From assembly GCF_008124885.1 (NCBI RefSeq), contig NZ_VNHX01000032.1:1-43352 (forward strand): DNA of 43,352 nucleotides, in the 5' to 3' direction. This DNA comes from Sphingobacterium allocomposti (GTDB taxonomy: Bacteria > Bacteroidota > Bacteroidia > Sphingobacteriales > Sphingobacteriaceae). The position numbers were made by a program, and so were the translations under genes. Positions 25,428 to 33,618 of the stretch are shown one piece after another. Under the pieces are notes generated by a model that saw only the letters and a list, made by a program, of their open reading frames with translations, ran no database searches and had not been told where the DNA came from. Numbering within the stretch: the first letter of the stretch is position 1; every line of letters starts with the position of its first letter.

Positions 25428-28261
25428 TGCCTCGTCCTACTATACAAATATGGAAGTTTATCTGGATGGTTCTTTTTTTATCCCATCTCCAACTAGCCAA
25501 GGGTCAGATGGCTCAGCCGACGGATCCGCATATTACATTACAAACGCCCGAGGCGATAACTTTGGACGCTGCTCTCCACACGTTCGACATTGAAATCGGC
25601 AATAACTCAGCAGAAAGTTTCGAAGGAGAAATACATCTTACGCTGCCGACAGGCCTTTCCGTCCTCGGAAATGAACGTATCACGCTTCGCATCGCCCCTG
25701 GCAAAAAACGCTTTGTCGCTATCAGGCTTCAAAGCCAGGCGCTCTCTTCTATGCGCGGACAGCAGCTCCAGATACAGCTTACGGCTAGCGACGGTCGATT
25801 GCTACATACACGACACGTTAATATTGATGTTCCCGACAAACGCGCGGTGATCTTACAAGATGTGTCGGACCAGCAGTACCTCAAGCACGTGGGCGATTCA
25901 ATCGCCATCCGCGTCCGGGCAACCAACCAAGGCACCACAGATGAGCCGATTAAAGTACTTTTTTCTTCGCCCGATAGGGTCGGAAATACAACGTTTCAAG
26001 AACATCCACTCTTCCTGCCATCAGGAGCGGATACACTCATCACGCTACGTTTCGCCACCGAAAAGTATATGCTCGTGCGCGCACAATATACCATACGGGT
26101 CACTGGGATTTTTCAAAACGGCGATGTCTTCGGGAACGCAACGATTCTTCTGCCCAACATAACAGCTAACCGCAACTACCAGCAGATGTTCATGAACGAC
26201 GGCAACCTAGCAGCGTATTCCCGGAATTTTATTGACGTACAGATCGACAATATGTTGGGAGAGCAGCAAACATATTATCTTCGCGCGGAGGGAGAATATA
26301 GAGTGGCCGAAGGACGGTTCCGCTATACATCTTATCTCACACAGATAGGCAACGCACACCGCCCGACGTTAAGCAATACCTTTGCCGAATTTAACAAAGG
26401 CAAGAACACGTACACGATCGGCAACATTCAGGAAAGTATGGAAGCCCCCCTTTACGGCCGAGGGGCAAAGTTTACCCATCAAGACACGTCTGCTGCCCGT
26501 TTTATTATGGTGGGAGCCGTGCAGCGTTCGACCGACCTTTTGGGATATCATACGCCCTTCAATCCGGGATATACCGCGTTTGCCCACATGGTATTGGGCG
26601 AAGGCAGGGCGGAACGGCACCGATACGAAAGTCAGCTTTTTTACGACAGAAACAACATCGATAGTACGAAAAGCTTCCTGTGGAGCAACAGCTTCGATCT
26701 ATTGAAACAAAAGTACGCGGACAAAATGCAACTTCGGCTTTTCGCTGCCGCCGGGCTGCAACAGTACGACGGTCAGCTGGCTATTACCGATTCTATTGTT
26801 CCCTCTGCCGCCCTTGGATTGCGATTCGATCAACGTTGGGCAAAATGGACATTTACCAGCGATAACTTTGTCAGTACCCCCTATTATACCGGAAACCGTC
26901 GAGGAGCGTTACAGTTTACCGAACGCGTTAACCGTTCATGGGGCAAAATGTCAGCTGGGCTAGGCTATACGTTTTTCCGTTACGAGCCGAGCTATTTCAG
27001 TGAACATTTTTTCAGCTATTCCAGCCAGTCTTCCCGCTGGGATTTAAATCTTTACGCGCCGATCAACCAGCGGATAAATATATCCGTTATGCCGAGCTAC
27101 AACCGGGACAGAGGGAGCTTCGCACTCCCGTCAGGTCTGGACGAACTGGCTACAGCCTCGTGGCGCCTTCTCAGTACAACGAGCTACCGGTCCCGCAGCC
27201 TGCGACATACCTTAAACTGGACAATGGAGGCAGGAATCGTTTCGATTGACGGCCACAGCAAAGACAACATGGCCATCCGCACCGACGTCAATTATAACTA
27301 TCGGCGCGCTGGGCTGTATGGATCCTTTCAACGGGGTGCATTTCAGGTGTCGGACGTGCTCGCGGGTTCTTTGGTGGGGCGCTCTTTTGGCAACCGCCTC
27401 TCCGTAGGCGCAAGGTTAAACGGAAACCTCCTTCACGAGAAGCTATATTGGACAGTCAACACGGCTGCCAACTACAATAGCGGATATGGAAGGGGAGTCA
27501 GCGGTACGGCAAGCTTCAACTATCGCGTATTAAAGAACACCATTATTAACGGCCTGCTACAATACCACTATAACGTTAGCCAGGCGGGTAATAGCTACCA
27601 GTTTAATAACCTAAGGATAGGAATCCGACAGAATTTAAAAGCACAGAACATCGACCGCCCACGTACAAAAACCGGCGACCTTCGGGTACGCTGCTTCTAT
27701 GATCACAATAGCAACGGTGTCTTCGACGAAGGCGACGAGGCTGCGGACAACTACAGCTTTGCTGTCCGGGATGTCCTCTTCGTAACTGATCAGGAAGGAT
27801 GGGCCACCTTTAAGAAGCTCCCCTACGGCCGCTATACAGTTTTTGTTCCGCGGCGCGGACCATATCTAGGATCGACGATGGAGGTCGAAATTTCGCGCTC
27901 GCGCACAGACGTCCATGTAGCCCTCCGTAAAGGAGGCCTCGTCCGCGGAAGCATCCGGCTGGATTATACGCCAGGGTTAAGTCTAGAGACAGATCTTAGT
28001 CTAGATCGCTATACGGTAATCGCCAAAGACGCAAGTGGAACGACGGTAGAAGCCCGGACAGACAAACATGGACGTTTTGAACTTGGCCTACCGGTGGGAA
28101 CATATAGCTTTTATCTTGATGTAGCCAAGTTCCCGCAACAAATAACGATTGATCAAGAAGCACAAACCGGAACAGTTGAAATCGGCGAAACGCTTAATCT
28201 TGCACCGTTCGTCTTGCACGTCAAAACGAAGAAAATTGAAGTTAAGCGGTTCGGTAAATAG
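25427..28261 (+). CDS. Usher-like outer-membrane assembly protein
   Basis: The 944-residue protein has a signal peptide, then Ig-like beta-sandwich regions (about residues 30-255), which could be a chaperone-binding or periplasmic domain. A long beta-barrel region follows (about 265-745, with many aromatic alternating strands and the motif YTIGNIQESMEAPLYGRG). The C-terminus has two small carboxypeptidase-regulatory/SdrB-like domains, the first starting GDLRVRCFYDHNSNGVFDEG near residue 750 and the second after LRKGGLVRGSI. Size, position after chaperone and tip genes, and the DxNxNGxxDxGE C-terminal domain fit a divergent alpha/archaic-type usher, but sequence identity to FimD/PapC is not obvious. 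The GTG start in TAGTG is coupled to the tip gene; an ATG at 25466 is the alternative. Confidence 0.6.
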   Translation: MPRPTIQIWKFIWMVLFLSHLQLAKGQMAQPTDPHITLQTPEAITLDAALHTFDIEIGNNSAESFEGEIHLTLPTGLSVLGNERITLRIAPGKKRFVAIRLQSQALSSMRGQQLQIQLTASDGRLLHTRHVNIDVPDKRAVILQDVSDQQYLKHVGDSIAIRVRATNQGTTDEPIKVLFSSPDRVGNTTFQEHPLFLPSGADTLITLRFATEKYMLVRAQYTIRVTGIFQNGDVFGNATILLPNITANRNYQQMFMNDGNLAAYSRNFIDVQIDNMLGEQQTYYLRAEGEYRVAEGRFRYTSYLTQIGNAHRPTLSNTFAEFNKGKNTYTIGNIQESMEAPLYGRGAKFTHQDTSAARFIMVGAVQRSTDLLGYHTPFNPGYTAFAHMVLGEGRAERHRYESQLFYDRNNIDSTKSFLWSNSFDLLKQKYADKMQLRLFAAAGLQQYDGQLAITDSIVPSAALGLRFDQRWAKWTFTSDNFVSTPYYTGNRRGALQFTERVNRSWGKMSAGLGYTFFRYEPSYFSEHFFSYSSQSSRWDLNLYAPINQRINISVMPSYNRDRGSFALPSGLDELATASWRLLSTTSYRSRSLRHTLNWTMEAGIVSIDGHSKDNMAIRTDVNYNYRRAGLYGSFQRGAFQVSDVLAGSLVGRSFGNRLSVGARLNGNLLHEKLYWTVNTAANYNSGYGRGVSGTASFNYRVLKNTIINGLLQYHYNVSQAGNSYQFNNLRIGIRQNLKAQNIDRPRTKTGDLRVRCFYDHNSNGVFDEGDEAADNYSFAVRDVLFVTDQEGWATFKKLPYGRYTVFVPRRGPYLGSTMEVEISRSRTDVHVALRKGGLVRGSIRLDYTPGLSLETDLSLDRYTVIAKDASGTTVEARTDKHGRFELGLPVGTYSFYLDVAKFPQQITIDQEAQTGTVEIGETLNLAPFVLHVKTKKIEVKRFGK

Positions 28262-28474
28262 TCGTTGTTTCTTGTGGTTGGTGACTCGTGATTAGAAGTC
28301 AGAAGTGAGAAGTGAGAAGTCAGATATCAGACGTGAGATTTGAGTAGTGAGTATGGAGAAGTGAGAAGTTAGAAGTCAGAAATTAGGAGTTAAGGGTTAG
28401 GTTAGGTGTTAGATCTTAACTTTACGAATCAGCAACTCAACGACTTTACGGCTTATAGCCGTCCGTTAGAAACT

Positions 28475-29052
28475 AGGGGTTAGGGGTTAGGGATACTTAG
28501 CCCCACGGCTAATAGTCATCGGCTATTAGCTATTAGCGACTTTGCGAATATGCGACTTTGCGACTTTGCAAATCAACGACTTTACGGCTTATAGCCATCC
28601 GCCATTAGCCATCTGCCACTAGCTATTAACTTCACGACTTCACAAATCAACAACCTTACGATTCTCCCCCTATCGCGAATATATTCGACCCCGTCAGGGT
28701 CGTGTAATTGGGTACACGGTTTTCTATTGAAATATGACCTCTACGAGGTCAATTAATACGCTTAGAGCCACGACTTTACGAACAACCTATCTAACTTTAC
28801 CTCACTCATCTAACCTCCTCTAACTACGAAGTAGTCTTCACGATTCCACGGCCTTGTGCTTGGGAAAGGACCAGCATTGGTTCGACTGCGTCAGCATTTC
28901 TACTGATTGGTAGTTGGGAGTTAGGGATTAGGTCGTGATTAGAGACTTCACAAATTAATTTCCAACTTCCTTTTTAATTTTTACTTTTTAATTTTTACTT
29001 TTCCCGACCTTCCAAGTAAAACCCCCGCCCCGGGTTGAGGGGCTATAAAGAT
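28475..29052 (+). repeat. Long direct repeat, left copy (flanks the SusC/D operon)
   Basis: About 0.58 kb nearly matches 40721-41264 in the same orientation. The differences by eye are a missing 8-bp octad, a short deletion near 28783-28800, and scattered substitutions, many of them in the REP-like element. The segment 28812-29040 is almost identical. Confidence 0.85.
28684..28752 (+). repeat. REP-like paired-hairpin element, copy 2
   Basis: GACCCC-GTC-AGGGTC (28687-28701) and GACCTC-TAC-GAGGTC (28736-28750), with the linker containing GTGTAATTGGGTACACGG. Confidence 0.85.
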
Positions 29053-29299
29053 GTGAGAAGTTAGATGTGAGACATTAGAAGTGAGTATTGAGTAGCCTAG
29101 GCTTATGGCTGTTGCTTCATAGGTTATAACTGTCACCTGCCATTCGCCTCTTACTTTACGACTTTACGAATTAGCACCTTTACAGCTTATAGCTATTTGC
29201 CTCTCACTTCACGACTTTTACGCCTAAACCCTATTCCAAGGCAGCCTTGTGCGGAGGAAAGGACCGGCATCGGTTCGACTGCGTCAGCGGGCCGCCATA

Positions 29300-29358
29300 C
29301 TAGCCGTTAAGAACCGTTCCTTGTCTGAACGCAGTGAGTTTGGAACGGTTTAGGCTAG
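29300..29358. repeat. Long imperfect hairpin in tract 6
   Basis: AACCGTTCC (29312-29320) pairs with GGAACGGTT (29342-29350), and outside it CTAGCC (29300-29305) pairs with GGCTAG (29353-29358). It could extrude as a cruciform or fold in RNA. Confidence 0.7.
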
Positions 29359-29401
29359 GATAAGGCACGGTAGCACCAAGAACCTCGGCCGGAGGACCTT
29401 G

Positions 29402-29425
29402 TTTACTTGGGTCCTTCCAAGTAAA
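29402..29425. repeat. Perfect hairpin in tract 6
   Basis: TTTACTTGG (29402-29410), a 6-nt loop, and CCAAGTAAA (29417-29425). It directly precedes the ACCCCGCCCCGGGTTGAGGG block that recurs at 29018 and 41236. Confidence 0.7.
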
Positions 29426-29685
29426 ACCCCGCCCCGGGTTGAGGGGCTATAAAGAAGTGAGAGATCAGACATTAGAAGTGAGATTTGAGTAGCGAGTATG
29501 GAGAAGTGAGAAGTTAGAAATGAGAAGTTAGAATAGTTAGCAGGTTAGATCGCTTCGTCGTACCTCCTCGCGACTTTACAAATCAACGACTTTACAACTT
29601 TATGTGTTGGCCATTTGCCATTTGCCATTAGCTATCTGCCATCTGCTATTAGCCTCTCACTTCACGACTTCACAAATCAACAACT

Positions 29686-30294
29686 TTACGAGAAAACCGT
29701 ACTAAGCATTAACAGTGCTCCATATAGGCTGATGTCTTTCTTTTTAAAGACCAACTTTAATGCGGACAGGGCTTTGGACCGTGCAAAATAGATGTTGTTG
29801 GCCGTTGTCCCCAGTACTGTACAAATCTCTTGAGTATCCATGCCTTCGAGATAAGCCATCCGGAACACCTTTGCCTGATACGCCGGCAGCCGGTCGAGCT
29901 CTGCCATAATTTGCTCTATGAGTTCCGTATAGATCATCTGTGTCAGTATATCCGAGCGGCTCTCTATCTTGTCCCACAATTGATCTTCGCCGAGGTCTAC
30001 CGACTTATGATAGGCCGAATCCACATAATCTAAACAAGCATTCCGGGTTACGAGATACAAGTAGGATTTAACAGCCTGCACCGACACCGCCTTGGTGCGG
30101 CCAAGCCATAGCTTACAAAAGGATTCAGAAACGATCTCTTCCGCCACTTCTTTATTTTTGGTGATCCCGCAGGCGAAGAATACGAGCTGCTCGGCAAACT
30201 CCCTCATAAAATACCGTAGCCCCAGCTCATTGCCAAGCTGCAGCATTTGGAGGTATTGTTCCACTCGGGTAGACTGTCTTTCGGGCTGTTTCAC
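29686..30294 (-). CDS. ECF sigma factor (Bacteroidetes SusC/D-associated type)
   Basis: The 202-residue sigma-70 family protein has region 2 (about residues 28-95: ITKNKEVAEEIVSESFCKLW and YLYLVTRNACLDYVD) and region 4 (about 130-185: LDRLPAYQAKVFRMAYLEGM, DTQEICTVLGTTANNIYFAR). This is the class that works with FecR anti-sigmas and STN-bearing SusC receptors. It is the last gene of the minus-strand fecR-susC-susD operon, whereas such sigma genes usually precede fecR. It starts with GTG (30294); an ATG at 30246 is the alternative. Its TAA stop and final Ser codon lie in repeat tract 6, so the natural C-terminus may have been altered. Confidence 0.88.
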   Translation of the reverse strand: MKQPERQSTRVEQYLQMLQLGNELGLRYFMREFAEQLVFFACGITKNKEVAEEIVSESFCKLWLGRTKAVSVQAVKSYLYLVTRNACLDYVDSAYHKSVDLGEDQLWDKIESRSDILTQMIYTELIEQIMAELDRLPAYQAKVFRMAYLEGMDTQEICTVLGTTANNIYFARSKALSALKLVFKKKDISLYGALLMLSTVFS

Positions 30295-30410
30295 AATATG
30301 GCATAAAAGTAGCCATTAATATACGAACATTGTGGCATAGTGCCGTTATGTTTTTGTTAAGATTTTGTAGCGAAACCGCTCGCCTTTTACACTCTATGCC
30401 AGTATCTTAC

Positions 30411-31421
30411 CTACCGTAGTTTCCCATTTCTCCAAACGAACTTCTCCCCCCAAAAGGGAAGAATGGTATTCTTGCAATTTACCCCCGGTAGATGCTTCAG
30501 TGTCTGGGTTATCGAGGCTTGGCCCGAAGGCTCGTGCCGCAATTCTATGAGATGAGATAATACCGCATAGCTCGGATTGACAAGTCCCGGCGACGTTCCG
30601 ATAATATCATTTTCCCTTGGGGCTCCCCAACGAAGTATCAACATGTCAACATCGCCCTGCACGTTTGCAAAGCGATCCGCTTCAAAGCCCGAATCGCCAC
30701 ACGACAGCAACGAAAAGTTTCCGGCATCCTCGCCACAATCTATCCGCAAGGACATCACGAAGTTAGGAAACTTAGGGCTTCTCAGGTGACTCGAGATATC
30801 CGTACGGATGGTAAATGCACCAATTCTATAGCTCGTTGCCGTTGTCGACATATAGTCTGCACACGCTTTATAAAAGTTTGTAATTACCGGCTTCCCCGCC
30901 TTGGTCATCGCTTCCATCAGCTTCACATGCGCATGGTCGCCGTGATTATGGGTGATAGCTAGAAAGTCCAGATAGGGAGCTAATTGCTCTGCCAATCGAT
31001 GTTCCACATCAATACCAAAACAACCCGAAGGCGTCTTCACGATAAAACCCATGTTATAAAGTAGCCATACCAACGCCGTGCCCTTCTTTACCTTTGTATT
31101 TTTCACCTCTTCCAGCACCTTATCGAACGCTTCGCGATAGCAATAGATCATGGGAATAGTACTTTCCATTTGCCTCGCTTCCTCTTCCGGCTTGCTCAGA
31201 TAAGCTTTAAAAGTCGTCGCCTCCAGCTTATCGGCATAAACCTGAAACTTGTTTAATAACATCAATCTTTCCTCATCCAACCGGAACGGCGATGTTTTTC
31301 TAAACTGTTCCATGGTTTGAACTGCATCGCGTATATCCTGTTCACCCGTTTGCGCAAACCCACGATGACCCGCCAACATAACCACGAGCAGAGCCATCCA
31401 TACTATATATATCTTCTTCAT
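30411..31421 (-). CDS. Secreted MBL-fold metallo-hydrolase
   Basis: The 336-residue protein counts from the ATG at 31421, chosen for the signal peptide (MKKIYIVWMALLVVMLAG, ending GFAQ); the frame extends 10 codons further upstream. A helical N-terminal region (about residues 25-115) precedes a metallo-beta-lactamase fold with THNHGDHAHV as the zinc-binding motif and later His/Asp residues (SSHLRSP, SCGDSGFEAD, LSHLIELRH). It resembles the UlaG-like branch, but the substrate is unknown. It lies 26 bp after the DUF4998-type gene in the SusC/D operon and is the only enzyme-like gene there, so it may act on the imported glycan or a lactone/ester derived from it. Confidence 0.75.
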   Translation of the reverse strand: MKKIYIVWMALLVVMLAGHRGFAQTGEQDIRDAVQTMEQFRKTSPFRLDEERLMLLNKFQVYADKLEATTFKAYLSKPEEEARQMESTIPMIYCYREAFDKVLEEVKNTKVKKGTALVWLLYNMGFIVKTPSGCFGIDVEHRLAEQLAPYLDFLAITHNHGDHAHVKLMEAMTKAGKPVITNFYKACADYMSTTATSYRIGAFTIRTDISSHLRSPKFPNFVMSLRIDCGEDAGNFSLLSCGDSGFEADRFANVQGDVDMLILRWGAPRENDIIGTSPGLVNPSYAVLSHLIELRHEPSGQASITQTLKHLPGVNCKNTILPFWGEKFVWRNGKLR

Positions 31422-31447
31422 CTTGAAACTTTTTGTTGTTACTTTTA

Positions 31448-32149
31448 TCATCTTTCTCCCACTTGAGGAATCACCGTCTCCAGATAGTCGGGTGTCACCA
31501 GCGTGTCTATATCGTTTTCGTTGATCAGGTAGCGCGTTTTGCTCCGAACGACGCCTCCACTTTTGGGATTAATCAATTCGAGGCTTTCGACAACCGTCAC
31601 TTCCTCGGTAAATTGACCGTCTTGCTGTTCATAGCTCACTAAATTATCTACAGCGCCAACTCTGTTATCAAATTCGACAGCTTGGTTACCAGCCGTAAAA
31701 CCAACCGAAGAAGGCAACAGTGTACGTACATAGTTCGGGCCATACACAAATCCTCCTTGATCTGTCAGTAGCGACTTGTTTCCAAAAGCATCCACATTCC
31801 ACGCCTCGATCAACACGTTACCTTCAATATCAGGCATGTCTACGACGGTATAATAGCCCTCAAAATCGTCGTGGTAGTTGGCGGGTGTATAGTCGACCTT
31901 CACCGAGTCGGCCGCGCCAGATGCCGTATTCCAGCGCAACATACAGTAGGCTCTATTCACGTCTTCGGCCGGAACAATACGTACGCCCACTTTCTGGTAG
32001 CCTGACTTAATATCGAGCACCTCTATTCGTCCGGCATATACAATAGGTCCGTCTTCAATATATTGGTTTAATAGGTCGTCGGCGTTGTCGCAGCCTACCT
32101 GCATGACAGAAAGAACCGCCCCCATCACATATAATATCTTATTTTTCAT
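31448..32149 (-). CDS. DUF4998-type surface lipoprotein
   Basis: The 233-residue protein counts from the ATG at 32149, where MKNKILYVMGAVLSVMQVGC gives a lipoprotein signal (Cys20); the longer frame to 32212 overlaps the upstream gene and adds a non-signal leader. The mature part is beta-rich (GRIEVLDIKSGYQKVGVRIV, and CMLRWN), like the DUF4998 proteins found in Bacteroidota SusC/D loci with DUF4959 partners. It is probably an outer-surface glycan-binding accessory (SusE/F-like in position). The biochemical role is unknown. Confidence 0.7.
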   Translation of the reverse strand: MKNKILYVMGAVLSVMQVGCDNADDLLNQYIEDGPIVYAGRIEVLDIKSGYQKVGVRIVPAEDVNRAYCMLRWNTASGAADSVKVDYTPANYHDDFEGYYTVVDMPDIEGNVLIEAWNVDAFGNKSLLTDQGGFVYGPNYVRTLLPSSVGFTAGNQAVEFDNRVGAVDNLVSYEQQDGQFTEEVTVVESLELINPKSGGVVRSKTRYLINENDIDTLVTPDYLETVIPQVGER

Positions 32150-32171
32150 CGTTGTGGTCAAATACAGTTCG

Positions 32172-33515
32172 TTAATAGGTTTGAAGAACTTCTCCAAACA
32201 TTCTGAATTCATTGATGGTATGGAAAGTCTCCGTTGGTGTGTAAGTTTCCATGAGCTGAAGCCGCATATAACGGAATGACTCCGTTGGGTTAGCTTCTGG
32301 GTTTACGTTATCTTCTGCGATCGCGTATTCCTGCCTGTTATTGAAATAATCAATCTCTTCCTGCGTAATACTTGCTGGATTGGCAGGCATCTTGCCTTGA
32401 TATTCACCGATTAAGGTCCAACCCTCCGGGAATTTCGACCAACGCGTGGTGTTAGCATCATTTGTCCCCCAGATTCTAAACCGTTTAACGCTTGACCGGG
32501 CGTAAGTATAGCTTGACCCCGTCCGCGGATAGATTTGGACACGGCTAAGCCGCAAGTCCTGATGCAGGTCGAACGTCACGTAAAGATCGTGCACGTACGT
32601 ACGCTGCCCGGCCTCCTCACGAAAGAACTTATAAGCCAGAAAGTGGTTTCCGGTCGTCACGCCGTTGAACATCGTATGGGGAGCAAAGTTGGCACTATGC
32701 GCGATTCCGTCGTTCTGAATACCGGTTACGGGATCAAAGCCAAATTGCGCATAGTCCTTACCCGATGTTCCATAAGTTGGGTTAAAATAAGGAACAGCTT
32801 CTATCAGCGTACGGTCGATAAGTTCCTCTTTATAAGGCGTAATCCTTTCAATTAAGGTGTCCGTCCGATTTCCCCATTTATCCGTCAACACGAACCCAAA
32901 GATTTGCTCCACATTATCATACTGCCTTAAATAGGTACTCGTATTGAGGGAGTCAGAACTATAAATGGTTTTAGAAGGATCTTCAATCAGCGTTTTTACG
33001 CCGAGTTGTATTTCGTCCTCTGTCAGCACATGGATGGCAAAAGGCAAGGCCTCTTTGTTTTCCCATTCCAATTTTACACCACCAAATGCCGGCGTAGCCA
33101 ACAGACTTTCCCGAGCAATTTCTACCGGCGACAACAATGGTCTATCGTGTACTTGCGTAATATCCGATCTGTTGCCACTTTCATCCACCACAGCCAAATC
33201 CACCGTTACTTCGTCTGTCCCGGTAAAACCTTCCACCAAGATCGTATTGCTATAACGCGACACCTTAAACTCTACCTCATCACCTGCTTTGTTGATATAG
33301 CTAGCAACAACCTGCGCTTGATTTGGATTTCCGGCTGGCAAACTAAAATGTATTTCTAAAGCTCCGGCCATCGGAACCACCTTATTCACTGTCAATTTTT
33401 CGGGCGTGCCCGTACCGAAATCGGGCTGTTCGATTCCTAAATAGGAATCCATGCATGACACCGCCATCATACTACATACCAGTATTAGGATCGCGTATAT
33501 TATATTCTTTTTCAT
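32172..33515 (-). CDS. DUF4959/DUF5126/DUF5000-type surface lipoprotein
   Basis: The 447-residue lipoprotein has a signal with lipobox AVSC (Cys21). The N-terminal part (about residues 30-130) and middle part (about 130-235) are fibronectin-like beta domains, as in DUF4959/DUF5126. The C-terminal part (about 285-447) is a discoidin (F5/8 C)-like carbohydrate-binding domain of the DUF5000 type, with HTMFNGVTTGNHFLAYKF, FDLHQDLRLSRVQIYPR and a closing RYMRLQLMETY...INEFRMFGE pattern. Its position directly after susD suggests a surface glycan-binding protein that works with SusC/SusD. Domain names come from pattern recognition, not a search. Confidence 0.78.
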   Translation of the reverse strand: MKKNIIYAILILVCSMMAVSCMDSYLGIEQPDFGTGTPEKLTVNKVVPMAGALEIHFSLPAGNPNQAQVVASYINKAGDEVEFKVSRYSNTILVEGFTGTDEVTVDLAVVDESGNRSDITQVHDRPLLSPVEIARESLLATPAFGGVKLEWENKEALPFAIHVLTEDEIQLGVKTLIEDPSKTIYSSDSLNTSTYLRQYDNVEQIFGFVLTDKWGNRTDTLIERITPYKEELIDRTLIEAVPYFNPTYGTSGKDYAQFGFDPVTGIQNDGIAHSANFAPHTMFNGVTTGNHFLAYKFFREEAGQRTYVHDLYVTFDLHQDLRLSRVQIYPRTGSSYTYARSSVKRFRIWGTNDANTTRWSKFPEGWTLIGEYQGKMPANPASITQEEIDYFNNRQEYAIAEDNVNPEANPTESFRYMRLQLMETYTPTETFHTINEFRMFGEVLQTY

Positions 33516-33618
33516 CTGTATATAATTTGTCTTTTAATGGTGATGAAGCTATCAGATTTATTCATTCCCCTGTGTGGCTTGAATAAATCATGATGGTTTC
33601 ATTGTCTTTATCAATTAA

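Larger units (their letters stand above)
28264..29690. repeat. Intergenic mosaic repeat tract 6 (largest)
   Basis: The tract fills the 1.4 kb between the convergent usher-like and sigma genes. It has TTAGAAG/GTGAGAA heptads, GACTTTGC/GAATATGC octads (28540-28600), CCATCCGCCATTAGCC words, a REP-like element, a block also present in tract 7, and two large hairpins near 29300-29425. It supplies the TAA stop and last Ser codon of the sigma gene. No gene is seen. Confidence 0.9.
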
